NCBI RefSeq assembly: GCF_003024385.1 | Contig: NZ_PVZN01000006.1 | Span: forward strand, 124,001-188,000 | DNA: 64,000 nucleotides | Reading direction: 5' to 3' | Origin: Pseudomonas sp. BBP2017 | Lineage (GTDB): Bacteria > Pseudomonadota > Gammaproteobacteria > Pseudomonadales > Pseudomonadaceae | In this document: one piece after another, positions 1 to 9,218 of the stretch | Numbering within the stretch: position 1 is the stretch's first letter | Layout: every line of letters begins with the position of its first letter | Notes under the pieces: generated by a model | What the model was told of the DNA's origin: nothing | Seen by the model: the letters and a program-made list of their open reading frames with translations, nothing else | Databases searched by the model: none | Made by a program: the position numbers and the translations under genes

Positions 1-1186
<1,186 letters not shown>

Positions 1187-1230
1187 TCCCGGCGCCCCGC
1201 AAGGGGCGCTAATCAGGTTGAGGCAAGCAG

Positions 1231-1650
1231 ATGGCTATGACAGTCCATTGCGATATCGTCAGCGCGGAAGGAGAGATTTTCTCCGGTCTGGTCGAGATGG
1301 TGGTTGCGCACGGTAACCTGGGTGATCTTGGTATCGCTCCAGGCCACGCGCCGCTGATCACTAATCTGAAGCCAGGTCCGATCACGCTGACCAAGCAGGG
1401 TGGCGCCCAAGAGGTGTTCTACATCTCTGGTGGTTTCCTCGAGGTCCAGCCGAACATGGTCAAGGTGCTTGCCGATACCGTGCAACGTGCTACCGACCTG
1501 GACGAAGCTCAGGCTCAGGAAGCCCTCAAGGCTGCTGAGAACGCCCTGCACGAAAAAGGCGCGGAGTTCGACTACGGCGCCGCCGCCGCTCGTCTGGCCG
1601 AGGCCGCAGCCCAGCTGCGTACCGTCCAGCAAATGCGCAGAATGAAGTAA
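1231..1650 (+). CDS. atpC: ATP synthase F1 subunit epsilon
   Basis: The epsilon subunit is the small regulatory part of the F1 central stalk and couples rotation to catalysis. The 139-residue product has the family's usual length. It shows the N-terminal beta-sandwich signature ([27 protein letters not shown]) and an alanine-rich helical C-terminus beginning at about residue 88. The ATG at 1231 has a GAGG element about 7 bases upstream. It is the last gene of the atp operon and is followed by a strong terminator hairpin. Confidence 0.97.
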   Translation: MAMTVHCDIVSAEGEIFSGLVEMVVAHGNLGDLGIAPGHAPLITNLKPGPITLTKQGGAQEVFYISGGFLEVQPNMVKVLADTVQRATDLDEAQAQEALKAAENALHEKGAEFDYGAAAARLAEAAAQLRTVQQMRRMK

Positions 1651-1687
1651 TTCGGCACTCGCCGGTCACTTCTGTTGCGATTGAGTT

Positions 1688-1720
1688 AAAGGGTAGCCTC
1701 GGCTACCCTTTTTCTTTTTC
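1688..1720 (+). terminator. Rho-independent terminator after atpC
   Basis: A perfect inverted repeat, AAAGGGTAGCC (1688-1698) and GGCTACCCTTT (1701-1711), forms a stem of about ten pairs with a tetraloop. It is followed by a T-rich tract to 1720 and closes the atp operon. Confidence 0.93.
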
Positions 1721-1773
1721 TGCGTTTTATATTCTGGTCTTCTCACTGACCTCCCCGGATTGGTAGCCCGTCA

Positions 1774-3141
1774 ATGTCTCTCGATATCGTTATTCTCGCC
1801 GCTGGCCAAGGCACTCGGATGCGCTCTGCGCTGCCCAAAGTACTGCACCCGGTCGCTGGCGATTCCATGCTTGGCCATGTTATCCACAGCGCCCGTCAGC
1901 TTCAGCCTCAAGGTATTCATGTGGTGATCGGGCACGGTGCTGAGCTGGTTCGTGAGCGTTTGGCAGCCGACGACCTGAATTTTGTGCTGCAAGACAAGCA
2001 ACTGGGTACCGGACATGCGGTCGCGCAAGCTTTGCCGGCACTGGCTGCTGATACGGTGCTGATCCTCTACGGCGATGTGCCGCTGATCGAAGTCGACACC
2101 CTCAAGCGCCTGCTGGCCAAGGTCAGTTCTGAGCAGTTGGGCCTGTTGACGGTCAACCTCGATGATCCAACCGGTTACGGTCGCATTGTCCGTGATGCCC
2201 AAGGGCAGGTGGCAGCGATCGTTGAACACAAGGATGCCAACGACGCGCAAAAAGCCATCAAGGAAGGTAACACCGGCATTCTGGCGGTGCCGGGTGCACG
2301 CCTGGCCGAATGGCTGGGGCGGCTGTCGAACAACAACGCCCAGGGCGAGTACTACCTCACCGACGTGATTGCCATGGCCGTTGCCGATGGCTTGGTGGTG
2401 GCCACCGAGCAGCCGCTGGACCCGATGGAAGTGCAGGGCGCCAATGACCGTCGCCAGCTTGCGGAGCTTGAGCGTCATTACCAGCTGCGTGCAGCGCGTC
2501 GCCTCATGGCCCAGGGCGTGACCCTGCGTGATCCGGCGCGTTTCGATGTGCGTGGTGAAGTCACCGTGGGCCGCGACGTGCTCATCGACATCAACGTCAT
2601 CCTTGAAGGCCGTGTGGTCATTGAAGACGACGTGGTGATCGGCCCGAACTGCGTGATCAAGAACAGCACCCTGCGCAAGGGGGTCGTGGTCAAGGCCAGC
2701 AGCCACCTCGAAGGCGCGATTATGGGTGAAGGCAGCGATGCCGGCCCGTTTGCCCGCCTGCGTCCAGGCAGCGTGCTGGAAGCCCGTGCCCATGTGGGTA
2801 ACTTTGTCGAACTGAAGAACGCCCACCTCGGTGAGGGCGCCAAAGCCGGTCACCTGACCTACCTGGGCGATGCCGAGGTCGGTGCACGTACCAACATCGG
2901 TGCCGGTACCATCACCTGCAACTACGATGGCGCGAACAAATTCAAGACCATCCTCGGCGAGGACGTGTTCATAGGCTCCAACAACTCCCTGGTGGCGCCT
3001 GTGGATATCCTCGACGGTGCCACCACGGCGGCAGGTTCGACCCTTACTCAGAATGTCGAAGCTGGCCAGCTAGCCGTCGGCCGTGCGCGTCAGCGCAACA
3101 TCGACGGCTGGAAGCGACCAGAGAAAATCAACAAGAACTGA
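1774..3141 (+). CDS. glmU: Bifunctional GlmU: GlcN-1-P acetyltransferase / GlcNAc-1-P uridyltransferase
   Basis: GlmU acetylates glucosamine-1-phosphate and then joins the product to UMP, giving UDP-GlcNAc for peptidoglycan and lipopolysaccharide. The 455-residue product has the nucleotidyltransferase signature [19 protein letters not shown] at residues 7-25. From about residue 250 it carries hexapeptide repeats of the left-handed beta-helix acetyltransferase, including [17 protein letters not shown] near residue 375. Length and domain order match the family. It lies between the atp operon and glmR-glmS, and its own terminator follows. Confidence 0.98.
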   Translation: MSLDIVILAAGQGTRMRSALPKVLHPVAGDSMLGHVIHSARQLQPQGIHVVIGHGAELVRERLAADDLNFVLQDKQLGTGHAVAQALPALAADTVLILYGDVPLIEVDTLKRLLAKVSSEQLGLLTVNLDDPTGYGRIVRDAQGQVAAIVEHKDANDAQKAIKEGNTGILAVPGARLAEWLGRLSNNNAQGEYYLTDVIAMAVADGLVVATEQPLDPMEVQGANDRRQLAELERHYQLRAARRLMAQGVTLRDPARFDVRGEVTVGRDVLIDINVILEGRVVIEDDVVIGPNCVIKNSTLRKGVVVKASSHLEGAIMGEGSDAGPFARLRPGSVLEARAHVGNFVELKNAHLGEGAKAGHLTYLGDAEVGARTNIGAGTITCNYDGANKFKTILGEDVFIGSNNSLVAPVDILDGATTAAGSTLTQNVEAGQLAVGRARQRNIDGWKRPEKINKN

Positions 3142-3161
3142 GTTATGCACAGCTGAACAAG

Positions 3162-3200
3162 AAGGCCGACTGGATTGTGCATAAGTCGGCCTTTTGCTTT
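3162..3200 (+). terminator. Terminator after glmU
   Basis: The repeat AAGGCCGAC (3162-3170) and GTCGGCCTT (3185-3193) forms a 9-bp stem with a 14-base loop, followed by a T-rich stretch. It starts 20 bases after the glmU stop. Confidence 0.85.
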
Positions 3201-3221
3201 CTGTGTGGATAAATCCCACAA

Positions 3222-3247
3222 CTGTAGGAGCGGGCTTGCCCCGCGAA
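3222..3247. repeat. REP element flanked by DnaA-box 9-mers
   Basis: The sequence GTAGGAGCGGGCTTGCCCCG is the Pseudomonas REP core, whose GCGGGC...GCCCGC-type arms also make up the BIMEs elsewhere in this window (30553, 46026). Exact TGTGGATAA 9-mers flank it at 3204-3212 and 3252-3260. Confidence 0.85.
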
Positions 3248-3334
3248 GCTTTGTGGATAACGTACCCCGATCGGAAAATTACCCATCCCTGCTTGACGAT
3301 CTGGAAGCTTTAGGTTTTGATTGGCATCAGTAAC

Positions 3335-3347
3335 TTTCGAAACGAAA
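3335..3347. promoter_or_regulatory. Candidate GlmR operator
   Basis: TTTCG-AAA-CGAAA is a perfect 5-bp inverted repeat 13 bases upstream of the ATG chosen for glmR. DeoR-family repressors are known to bind TTTCG/CGAAA-rich sites. Its position suggests autoregulation of the glmR-glmS operon, and it argues against the upstream TTG (3321) as the start. The regulatory role is inferred. Confidence 0.45.
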
Positions 3348-3359
3348 CTTAAAGACGCC

Positions 3360-4139
3360 ATGTCGAAACGTAACACTCCACAGCGCCGCCACAATATCCT
3401 CGCCTTGCTCAACGAGCAGGGGGAAGTGAGCGTTGATGCGCTAGCCAAACGTTTCGAAACCTCGGAAGTCACCATCCGCAAAGATCTCGCCGCTCTGGAG
3501 GCCAACGGCTTGCTGCTGCGCCGCTATGGCGGTGCGGTGACCATGCCTCAGGAGCTGATCGCTGATCAGGGCCTGCCGGTTTCGCTGTATAAGCAGGCGA
3601 TTGCCCGGGCGGCGGTCGGACGTATCCGTGAACATGCACGCATCATTATCGACAGTGGCAGTACCACCGCAGCGATGATTCCCGAGCTGGGCCACCAGCC
3701 GGGTCTGGTAGTGATGACCAACTCGCTGAATGTGGCCCGTGCCCTGAGCGAGCTGGAACACGAGCCTGTGCTGTTGATGACCGGCGGCACCTGGGACCCG
3801 CATTCCGAGTCGTTCCAGGGGCAGGTCGCCGAGCAGGTACTACGCTCCTACGATTTCGACCAGTTGTTCATTGGTGCCGATGGCATCGACCTGGTGCGCG
3901 GCACTACGACTTTCAATGAGTTGCTCGGCCTGAGCCGGGTCATGGCCGAAGTGGCCCGGGAAGTGATCGTAATGGTCGAGTCCGACAAAGTCGGGCGCAG
4001 GATTCCCAACCTTGAGCTGCCCTGGGGCAGCGTCAACACCCTGATTACCGATGAGCGCTTGCCCGTTGAGGCGCGCGAACAAATTGAAGCCCGCGGCGTC
4101 CATGTGATTTGTGCCGCACTCTCCAAGGAGCATAACTAA
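3360..4139 (+). CDS. glmR: DeoR-family transcriptional regulator upstream of glmS
   Basis: This is a DNA-binding repressor of the DeoR family, in pseudomonads usually paired with glmS and thought to respond to an amino-sugar phosphate. From the ATG at 3360 the product has 259 residues. It has an N-terminal HTH ([20 protein letters not shown], then [26 protein letters not shown] at about 30-55) and a C-terminal DeoRC sensor domain with [16 protein letters not shown] and [10 protein letters not shown]. The frame also opens at TTG 3321, but that would add 13 residues over a palindromic operator candidate. The stop overlaps the glmS start by one base, so the two genes are translationally coupled. 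Confidence 0.9.
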   Translation: MSKRNTPQRRHNILALLNEQGEVSVDALAKRFETSEVTIRKDLAALEANGLLLRRYGGAVTMPQELIADQGLPVSLYKQAIARAAVGRIREHARIIIDSGSTTAAMIPELGHQPGLVVMTNSLNVARALSELEHEPVLLMTGGTWDPHSESFQGQVAEQVLRSYDFDQLFIGADGIDLVRGTTTFNELLGLSRVMAEVAREVIVMVESDKVGRRIPNLELPWGSVNTLITDERLPVEAREQIEARGVHVICAALSKEHN

Positions 4140-5974
4140 TGTGTGGAATCGTTGGTGCCGTCGCCGAACGTAATATCACCACCATCCTCATCGAAGGCCT
4201 CAAGCGCTTGGAATACCGCGGGTATGACAGCGCAGGTCTAGCGGTCTTCAGCCAGCAGGGGACCCTGGAGCGTCGTCGTCGCATCGGCAAGGTCAGCGAG
4301 CTGGAAGCCGCTGTAGGCGCCGATCCGCTGGCAGGCCAGCTGGGTATTGCCCACACCCGTTGGGCAACCCATGGCGCGCCAACCGAGCACAATGCCCACC
4401 CGCATTTCTCCGCCCAGGATCTGGCGGTGGTGCACAACGGCATCATCGAGAACCACGAAGAACTGCGTGAAAAGCTCAAAGGCCTGGGCTACGTGTTCAG
4501 CTCTGAGACCGACACCGAAGTCATCGTCCACCTGCTGCACCACACCCTGAAAACCGTTCCTGACCTGGTCGATGCCCTGAAGGCTGCAGTCAAGCAACTG
4601 CACGGCGCCTATGGTCTGGCGGTAATCAGTGCGCACCAGCCAGACCGCCTGCTGGCCGCCCGCAGCGGCAGCCCGCTGGTGATTGGCCTGGGCCATGGGG
4701 AGAACTTCCTGGCGTCCGACCAGTTGGCCCTGCGTCAGGTGACCGACCGCTTCATGTACCTGGAAGAAGGCGATATCGCTGAAATCCGCCGCGACCAGGT
4801 AACTATCTGGGATCTGGCCGGTCACCCGGTTCAGCGCGAAACCGTGCAGTACCACGAAGGTGCCGAAGCTGCCGACAAGGGCACCTATCGTCACTTCATG
4901 CTCAAGGAAATCCACGAGCAACCAACCGTGGTACAGCGCACCCTGGAAGGGCGTCTGGGCAAGGACCACGTCATGGTTCAGGCCTTCGGCCCGCAAGCCG
5001 CCGAGCTGTTCGCCAAAGTCCGTAACGTGCAGATCGTCGCCTGTGGCACCAGCTATCACGCTGGCATGGTTGCACGTTACTGGCTCGAAGAACTGGCCGG
5101 GATTCCGTGCCAGGTAGAAGTGGCTAGCGAGTTCCGCTACCGCAAGGTGGTGGTGCAACCCGACACCCTGTTCGTTTCGATTTCCCAGTCCGGTGAAACC
5201 GCCGACACCCTGGCCGCCTTGCGCAATGCCAAGGAACTCGGTTTCCTCGGCAGCCTGGCGATCTGCAACGTTGGCATCAGCTCGCTGGTCCGCGAATCGG
5301 ATCTGACCCTGCTGACCCAGGCGGGTCCGGAAATCGGTGTGGCTTCGACTAAAGCGTTCACCACCCAGCTGGTGTCGTTGATGCTGCTGACCCTGTCCCT
5401 GGGCCAGGTACGTGGCACATTGAAGGCCGGTGTCGAAGCCGAGCTGGTCGAAGAACTGCGTCGCCTGCCGACGCGCCTGGGCGAAGCCCTGGCCATGGAC
5501 GCCATCGTCGAGAAAACCGCTGAGCTGTTTGCCGACAAGCACCACACCCTGTTCCTCGGTCGTGGCGCGCAGTTCCCGGTGGCCATGGAAGGGGCGCTCA
5601 AGCTCAAGGAAATCTCCTATATCCACGCTGAAGCCTATCCAGCCGGTGAACTCAAGCATGGCCCGCTGGCCCTGGTGGACAGCGACATGCCAGTGGTCAC
5701 CGTGGCGCCGAACAACGAACTTCTGGAGAAGCTCAAGTCCAACCTGCAGGAAGTACGGGCACGTGGCGGTGAGCTGATTGTCTTTGCCGACGAAAACGCC
5801 GGTATGAGCAATGGCGAAGGCACCCATGTGATCGCTGTGCCGCACATCATCGATGCCCTGGCACCGATCCTCTATACCATTCCATTGCAACTGCTGTCGT
5901 ACTACGTGGCGGTGCTCAAAGGCACTGACGTCGACCAGCCGCGTAACCTGGCGAAATCGGTAACTGTAGAGTAA
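4139..5974 (+). CDS. glmS: Glutamine-fructose-6-phosphate aminotransferase (isomerizing)
   Basis: GlmS makes glucosamine-6-phosphate from fructose-6-phosphate and glutamine, the first committed step to UDP-GlcNAc. The 611-residue product begins MCGIVGAV, so Cys2 (Cys1 after Met removal) is the glutaminase nucleophile. It continues with the Ntn-hydrolase domain ([18 protein letters not shown]) and two SIS sugar-isomerase domains ([10 protein letters not shown] near 301; SQSGETADT near 350). It ends with [13 protein letters not shown], the conserved tail that overlaps the attTn7 recognition sequence. A CAAGGAG ribosome site lies inside the end of glmR. Confidence 0.98.
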   Translation: MCGIVGAVAERNITTILIEGLKRLEYRGYDSAGLAVFSQQGTLERRRRIGKVSELEAAVGADPLAGQLGIAHTRWATHGAPTEHNAHPHFSAQDLAVVHNGIIENHEELREKLKGLGYVFSSETDTEVIVHLLHHTLKTVPDLVDALKAAVKQLHGAYGLAVISAHQPDRLLAARSGSPLVIGLGHGENFLASDQLALRQVTDRFMYLEEGDIAEIRRDQVTIWDLAGHPVQRETVQYHEGAEAADKGTYRHFMLKEIHEQPTVVQRTLEGRLGKDHVMVQAFGPQAAELFAKVRNVQIVACGTSYHAGMVARYWLEELAGIPCQVEVASEFRYRKVVVQPDTLFVSISQSGETADTLAALRNAKELGFLGSLAICNVGISSLVRESDLTLLTQAGPEIGVASTKAFTTQLVSLMLLTLSLGQVRGTLKAGVEAELVEELRRLPTRLGEALAMDAIVEKTAELFADKHHTLFLGRGAQFPVAMEGALKLKEISYIHAEAYPAGELKHGPLALVDSDMPVVTVAPNNELLEKLKSNLQEVRARGGELIVFADENAGMSNGEGTHVIAVPHIIDALAPILYTIPLQLLSYYVAVLKGTDVDQPRNLAKSVTVE

Positions 5975-6001
5975 CGATTGCTGTTGTTAACAATGGTTTT
6001 G
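5939..6001 (+). other. attTn7 target region at the glmS 3' end (appears unoccupied)
   Basis: The last codons of glmS are the sequence known to be recognised by TnsD of Tn7-type elements, with insertion normally about 25 bases beyond the stop, here near 5999. No Tn7 end sequence is visible there, and the glmS terminator follows at 6028 at a natural distance. The target therefore seems intact, although an accessory block starts just after it. Confidence 0.6.
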
Positions 6002-6027
6002 GTTTTAGAGAATTAAAACTGTCGCAC

Positions 6028-6065
6028 GAGCCGGAGAGGTTTGCCTCCCGGCTCCTCCTTTGTCC
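6028..6065 (+). terminator. Terminator after glmS
   Basis: GAGCCGG (6028-6034) pairs with CCGGCTC (6048-6054). An inner GAGG/CCTC stem and a TTTG loop give an 11-bp stem with one bulged base. A short T-containing tail follows. Confidence 0.75.
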
Positions 6066-6069
6066 CCCT

Positions 6070-6435
6070 TCACCTGCTTGGCCTTGCTGTAACTGTGGAA
6101 GTCGCCTTGAGCTGCGTTGTAGGTCTCGCCATGAGTGTCATGGTTGACTGGCCCAGTCGTTGGTCCACGTGTAACTGCTGCGCAGTCAGCTGCACGTCAG
6201 AGCTCAGCTGAGGGGGCGCATGCTGGTGGTCAGGGGTTAGTGGCGAGTGGTAATGGTCGGAATACGGGTCACAGGACGATGCTCCATGGCTGTGATCATG
6301 CTCCGCTCCTTGCACCACCTCCGGTGCGGGATGTTTGCCGGGCACTGACAACGAATAGGCATGCCCTGTTCAAGCCGTGATAATGGCCAGAGCGAGAGCA
6401 AAAATCACCATCGTTGATAGAGAACGACTGAACAT
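6070..6435 (-). pseudogene. Histidine-rich secreted protein with an in-frame TGA, possibly decayed
   Basis: On the minus strand an ATG at 6433-6435 opens a 21-residue hydrophobic leader, MFSRSLSTMVIFALALAIITA, typical of a signal peptide. A TGA codon at 6370-6372 follows directly, and the same frame then continues for about 100 residues. That continuation is histidine-rich (EHDHSHG, DHYHSPLTPDHQHAPP), which suggests metal binding. Near 6150 a second frame looks more protein-like (DTHGETYNAAQGDFHSYSKAKQ), so a frameshift is also likely. It is divergent from rcnR, and the RcnR-type operator lies between them. I read it as a broken periplasmic nickel- or cobalt-binding protein. I know no named family for it. 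Confidence 0.4.
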
Positions 6436-6483
6436 CACTGGGCGCCTTTGAGGCAATTACAGGATATGGGCACAGGTTTGACC

Positions 6484-6502
6484 TATCCCCCCCTGGGGGA
6501 TA
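6484..6502. promoter_or_regulatory. Candidate RcnR/CsoR-type operator
   Basis: TATCCCCC-CCT-GGGGGATA is a perfect 8-bp inverted repeat with a G/C tract, 40 bases upstream of rcnR. RcnR, CsoR and InrS-type repressors are known to bind A/T-flanked G/C tracts of this form. The site sits between rcnR and the divergent His-rich gene and could control both. Confidence 0.75.
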
Positions 6503-6541
6503 CGATGCCAGCGTAATTCATCGGAACCGGAGACTCAAATC

Positions 6542-6859
6542 ATGACTGAGCATGAGCACCTCCATGCCCATGACCACCCGCATGGTCATACACATACCCA
6601 CCAAAGCCACGAAGCGATCATCAAGCGCCTCAAGCGTGCCGATGGGCACCTGCGAAGCATCATCGCGATGATTGAGGAGGGCCGCGAGTGCGTTGACATC
6701 GCGCAGCAGCTGCATGCAGTTGAAAAAGCGGTTTGCCAGGCCAAGCGCACGCTCATTCAGGATCACATCGACCACTGCCTGGAAGACACCGTTGTGGCAT
6801 TGAGTAGCGGTGATCGCTCCTCGCTTGAAGAATTCAAGCAAATCACCAAGTACCTTTAG
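6542..6859 (+). CDS. rcnR: RcnR/InrS-like metal-sensing repressor with His-rich N-terminus
   Basis: This is a small all-helical repressor of the CsoR/RcnR family that releases DNA when it binds metal. The 105-residue product starts with a His-rich tail (ten His in residues 4-23), followed by the family core IKRLKRADGHLRSIIAMIEEG at 27-47. Cys50, His75 and Cys79 occupy the family X, Y and Z ligand positions. His18 lies exactly 32 residues before Cys50, the W position, giving an H-C-H-C set like that recalled for the nickel sensor InrS. RcnR proper has H-C-H-H. rcnA begins 7 bases after the stop, so an autoregulated efflux operon is likely. Confidence 0.88.
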   Translation: MTEHEHLHAHDHPHGHTHTHQSHEAIIKRLKRADGHLRSIIAMIEEGRECVDIAQQLHAVEKAVCQAKRTLIQDHIDHCLEDTVVALSSGDRSSLEEFKQITKYL

Positions 6860-6866
6860 GTTCCCC

Positions 6867-7997
6867 ATGCCGAATTTCGCAGAGTTGCTACAGCAGGGCG
6901 GAGCCTGGCTGTATTTCCCCAGTGCCATCTTGCTGGGTGCTTTCCACGGGCTTGAGCCTGGCCACTCCAAAACCATGATGGCCGCATTCATCGTCGCTAT
7001 TCGAGGCACTGTGAAGCAGGCGATTCTGTTGGGCCTTGCCGCCACGATTTCCCACACGCTGGTGGTCTGGCTGGTCGCAATCGGTGGGATGTACCTGGGT
7101 AAGGGGCTGGATGCGCAGACTACGGAGCCTTACTTCCAGCTCGCGTCTTCTGCCCTGATCATTGTAATTGCGCTGTGGATGCTCTGGCGGACGTGGCGTG
7201 GCGAGCAGATGTTCAAGTTCGAGCAAGACGATGATCACCATCATGGCGATCATGATCACGCGCATCACGATGAAACTCACCGTATTGATACCGGCCATGG
7301 CCGGATCGAGCTTTCAATCTTTGAACACGGTGTGCCCCCGCACTGGCGGATGAAAGTGTTAAGTGGCCATGCCTGGCCGGCTGCACAAGTTCTATTGACC
7401 ACTACCAGGTCCGATGGGCAGACCCAGCGATTCGCCTTTGTCGAGCGAGAGGGGTACCTCCAATCGACGGTCGATATTCCTGAGCCCCATGAATTCAGCG
7501 CCCGGCTCAGTCTCGGCCATGCGGGTCATTCACATGACTATGATCTTGATTACCGCGAGCACGATCATGGTCACGCCCATTCCGAGCTTGAGGGTTTAGA
7601 ACTGTCAGTCGATGGCTACCAGGACGCGCATGAACGTGCCCATGCCAACGACATCCGTAAGCGCTTTACCAACCGGGACGTGACAACAGGTCAGATCATC
7701 ATGTTTGGCCTGACCGGTGGCCTTATTCCATGCCCCGCAGCCATTACGGTATTGCTGCTCTGCCTCCAGGTTAAAGAGGTCGCACTAGGTGGCATGCTGG
7801 TCCTGTGCTTCAGCATTGGCTTGGCGCTTACCCTGGTGGCCGTAGGAAGCGCAGCAGCTATTGGCGCCAGGCAAGCCTCCAATCGCTGGCCATGGCTGGG
7901 GACCGTGGCGCGGCGTGCGCCCTATCTCTCCAGCGTCCTGATTATCGGTGTCGGCCTCTATGTGGGCTTCCATGGCTGGATCGGGCTGAACAGCTAA
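6867..7997 (+). CDS. rcnA: Nickel/cobalt efflux permease RcnA
   Basis: RcnA exports Ni(II) and Co(II) across the inner membrane. From the ATG at 6867 the product has 376 residues. The motif LGAFHGLEPGHSKTMMAA at about residues 22-39 is the RcnA signature. Several hydrophobic helices follow, with a long cytosolic or periplasmic loop carrying metal-binding clusters such as DDDHHHGDHDHAHHDETH and a second His group (HDYDLDYREHDHGHAH). The C-terminal half again has membrane helices, with GLTGGLIPCPAAITVLLLCL. An upstream in-frame ATG at 6810 lies inside rcnR and is not a credible start. Confidence 0.93.
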   Translation: MPNFAELLQQGGAWLYFPSAILLGAFHGLEPGHSKTMMAAFIVAIRGTVKQAILLGLAATISHTLVVWLVAIGGMYLGKGLDAQTTEPYFQLASSALIIVIALWMLWRTWRGEQMFKFEQDDDHHHGDHDHAHHDETHRIDTGHGRIELSIFEHGVPPHWRMKVLSGHAWPAAQVLLTTTRSDGQTQRFAFVEREGYLQSTVDIPEPHEFSARLSLGHAGHSHDYDLDYREHDHGHAHSELEGLELSVDGYQDAHERAHANDIRKRFTNRDVTTGQIIMFGLTGGLIPCPAAITVLLLCLQVKEVALGGMLVLCFSIGLALTLVAVGSAAAIGARQASNRWPWLGTVARRAPYLSSVLIIGVGLYVGFHGWIGLNS

Positions 7998-8009
7998 GGG
8001 GCCTGTTCG

Positions 8010-8247
8010 GTGTTTGAGCTGACCAGCTATATCGGCCTGTTTCTGGCAGCACTCGGTGCCGCCACCCTGCTGCCAATGCAGTCGTAGGCAGTGCTCGTAG
8101 GCATGCTGGGCACCCATCATTGGCGATTCACTGACCTTGGTCGTGGGCATCATGCGTGAGCCCCTGTGGCGTTTCCTTCTGATCGTCACCCTGGTCAAGG
8201 GCAGACGGTATCTACTGTTTACTGTGCTGGTTTGGGGAGGCTCGTGA
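8010..8247 (+). pseudogene. Degenerate YqaA/DedA-like membrane protein gene
   Basis: Starting at GTG 8010 the translation reads VFELTSYIGLFLAALGAATLLPMQS, then hits a TAG, then AVLVGMLGTHHW. After a change of frame it resumes as GDSLTLVVGIMREPLWRFLL and IVTLVKGRRYLLF up to a TGA at 8245-8247. These are the two ends of a YqaA-type protein. The middle (about 50 or more residues) is deleted and at least one stop and one frameshift are present. Its former stop overlaps the next start (ATGA type), so the surviving TraX gene was once coupled to it. Confidence 0.7.
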
Positions 8248-8987
8248 TGAGTGCGTATGAGCCAACAGTGTCGCTTAGCAGGCATCGTAACGCGGGCCAG
8301 GACCTGATCAAGTGGTTGGCCATGATCACCATGGTCATCGATCACTTACGCTTGGTGTGGCCCGAAATGGGCGACCTGTTTATCGTTGGACGGCTCGCCT
8401 TTCCGCTGTTTTGTGTAGCAATTGCAGCCAACGTCGCACGCACAAGGCCCGGTGAGTTGCTGACAGCGACCAATAGTAGATACATCATCTTGATGATCGT
8501 ATTCGCGATCATATCCGAGGTGCCCTATCGCTACATCAGTGCGTCCGGCTTATTCAACGTACTGGTTACCCTGACATTTGGGCTGCTGATCACGTGGGGA
8601 ATTCACCACCGCACATGGCTGGCCGGAGCCACGGCAATCACCGCCGGGGTATTGGCTTACCTGCTCGACGATACTCTGATGTACGGGTTCTACGGCGTCC
8701 TTGTACCTGCGGCAGTGCTCATTGCGATTAAGCGACCAGGCATACTGTGGTTACTGCCTGCACTCCTGTGCGTGCTAATTAACACTCGCAGCAGCATCGT
8801 TGCCAAAGCCTTGGATCTCGACCCTCCGTCAATCTTAGCCTTGGGAGCTGCCTTTGCGGCTCCACTTCTCGGCCTGTGGCTGCTGCGCCAGAGCCTCCAC
8901 TTCAATGTGCAGCCGGTTCGCCAATGGGGGTATTGGTTCTATCCTGCGCACTTGGTTGCGTTGCAAGCGCTTCGCTTGTGTCTGTGA
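8247..8987 (+). CDS. TraX-family membrane protein
   Basis: TraX proteins are polytopic inner-membrane proteins; the F-plasmid member acetylates pilin, while most chromosomal members have no known role. The 246-residue product has the family opening QDLIKWLAMITMVIDHL at about residues 18-34, GRLAFPLFCVAIAANVART, YGFYGVLVPAA and a final GYWFYPAHLVALQAL. About seven to nine hydrophobic segments are visible. The ATG at 8247 overlaps the stop of the preceding pseudogene; the frame extends upstream to 8166 but only through that pseudogene. No conjugation genes are nearby, so a role connected with nickel/cobalt stress is possible but unproven. Confidence 0.8.
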   Translation: MSAYEPTVSLSRHRNAGQDLIKWLAMITMVIDHLRLVWPEMGDLFIVGRLAFPLFCVAIAANVARTRPGELLTATNSRYIILMIVFAIISEVPYRYISASGLFNVLVTLTFGLLITWGIHHRTWLAGATAITAGVLAYLLDDTLMYGFYGVLVPAAVLIAIKRPGILWLLPALLCVLINTRSSIVAKALDLDPPSILALGAAFAAPLLGLWLLRQSLHFNVQPVRQWGYWFYPAHLVALQALRLCL

Positions 8988-9031
8988 GGCAAAAACATGC
9001 CTTCATCCGCCAAGAATTTGCGGGCTCGGCT

Positions 9032-9175
9032 ATGAGTAGGCCGATGAAAGTCGTATCTCTCGTGATTGCCGCTGTTCTTTCGTTTTCCTCGGCAGCCGCA
9101 TTCGCGCACAGTGGTGGTACCGACGCCAAAGGTTGCCACACTAACCACAAAACTGGCGGTTACCACTGCCACTAA
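9032..9175 (+). CDS. Small secreted YHYH-like protein
   Basis: The 47-residue product has a signal peptide (MSRPMKVVSLVIAAVLSFSS, then AAAFA) and a very short mature part of 22 residues, HSGGTDAKGCHTNHKTGGYH followed by CH. That part is rich in His, Cys and Gly and ends in the Tyr-His-Cys-His motif known from YHYH-domain proteins. A start at ATG 9044 would also keep the signal peptide. It follows the TraX gene by 44 bases on the same strand. Metal binding in the periplasm is plausible given the His/Cys content and the rcn neighbours, but is inferred. Confidence 0.7.
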   Translation: MSRPMKVVSLVIAAVLSFSSAAAFAHSGGTDAKGCHTNHKTGGYHCH

Positions 9176-9218
9176 GCGGCAAAGTCCAGCGGCTGCTGGG
9201 CCTCCCCCATGGTGGCTA

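Noticed and set aside
4238..5890. Long minus-strand open frame opposite glmS (550 residues)
   Set aside because: It is an antisense shadow of a high-GC coding gene. It has no recognisable motifs or ribosome site, and glmS is certain.
5975..6027. Tn7 right or left end inserted at attTn7
   Set aside because: No TGTGGGCGGACAATA-like end is visible, and the natural glmS terminator follows at the expected distance.
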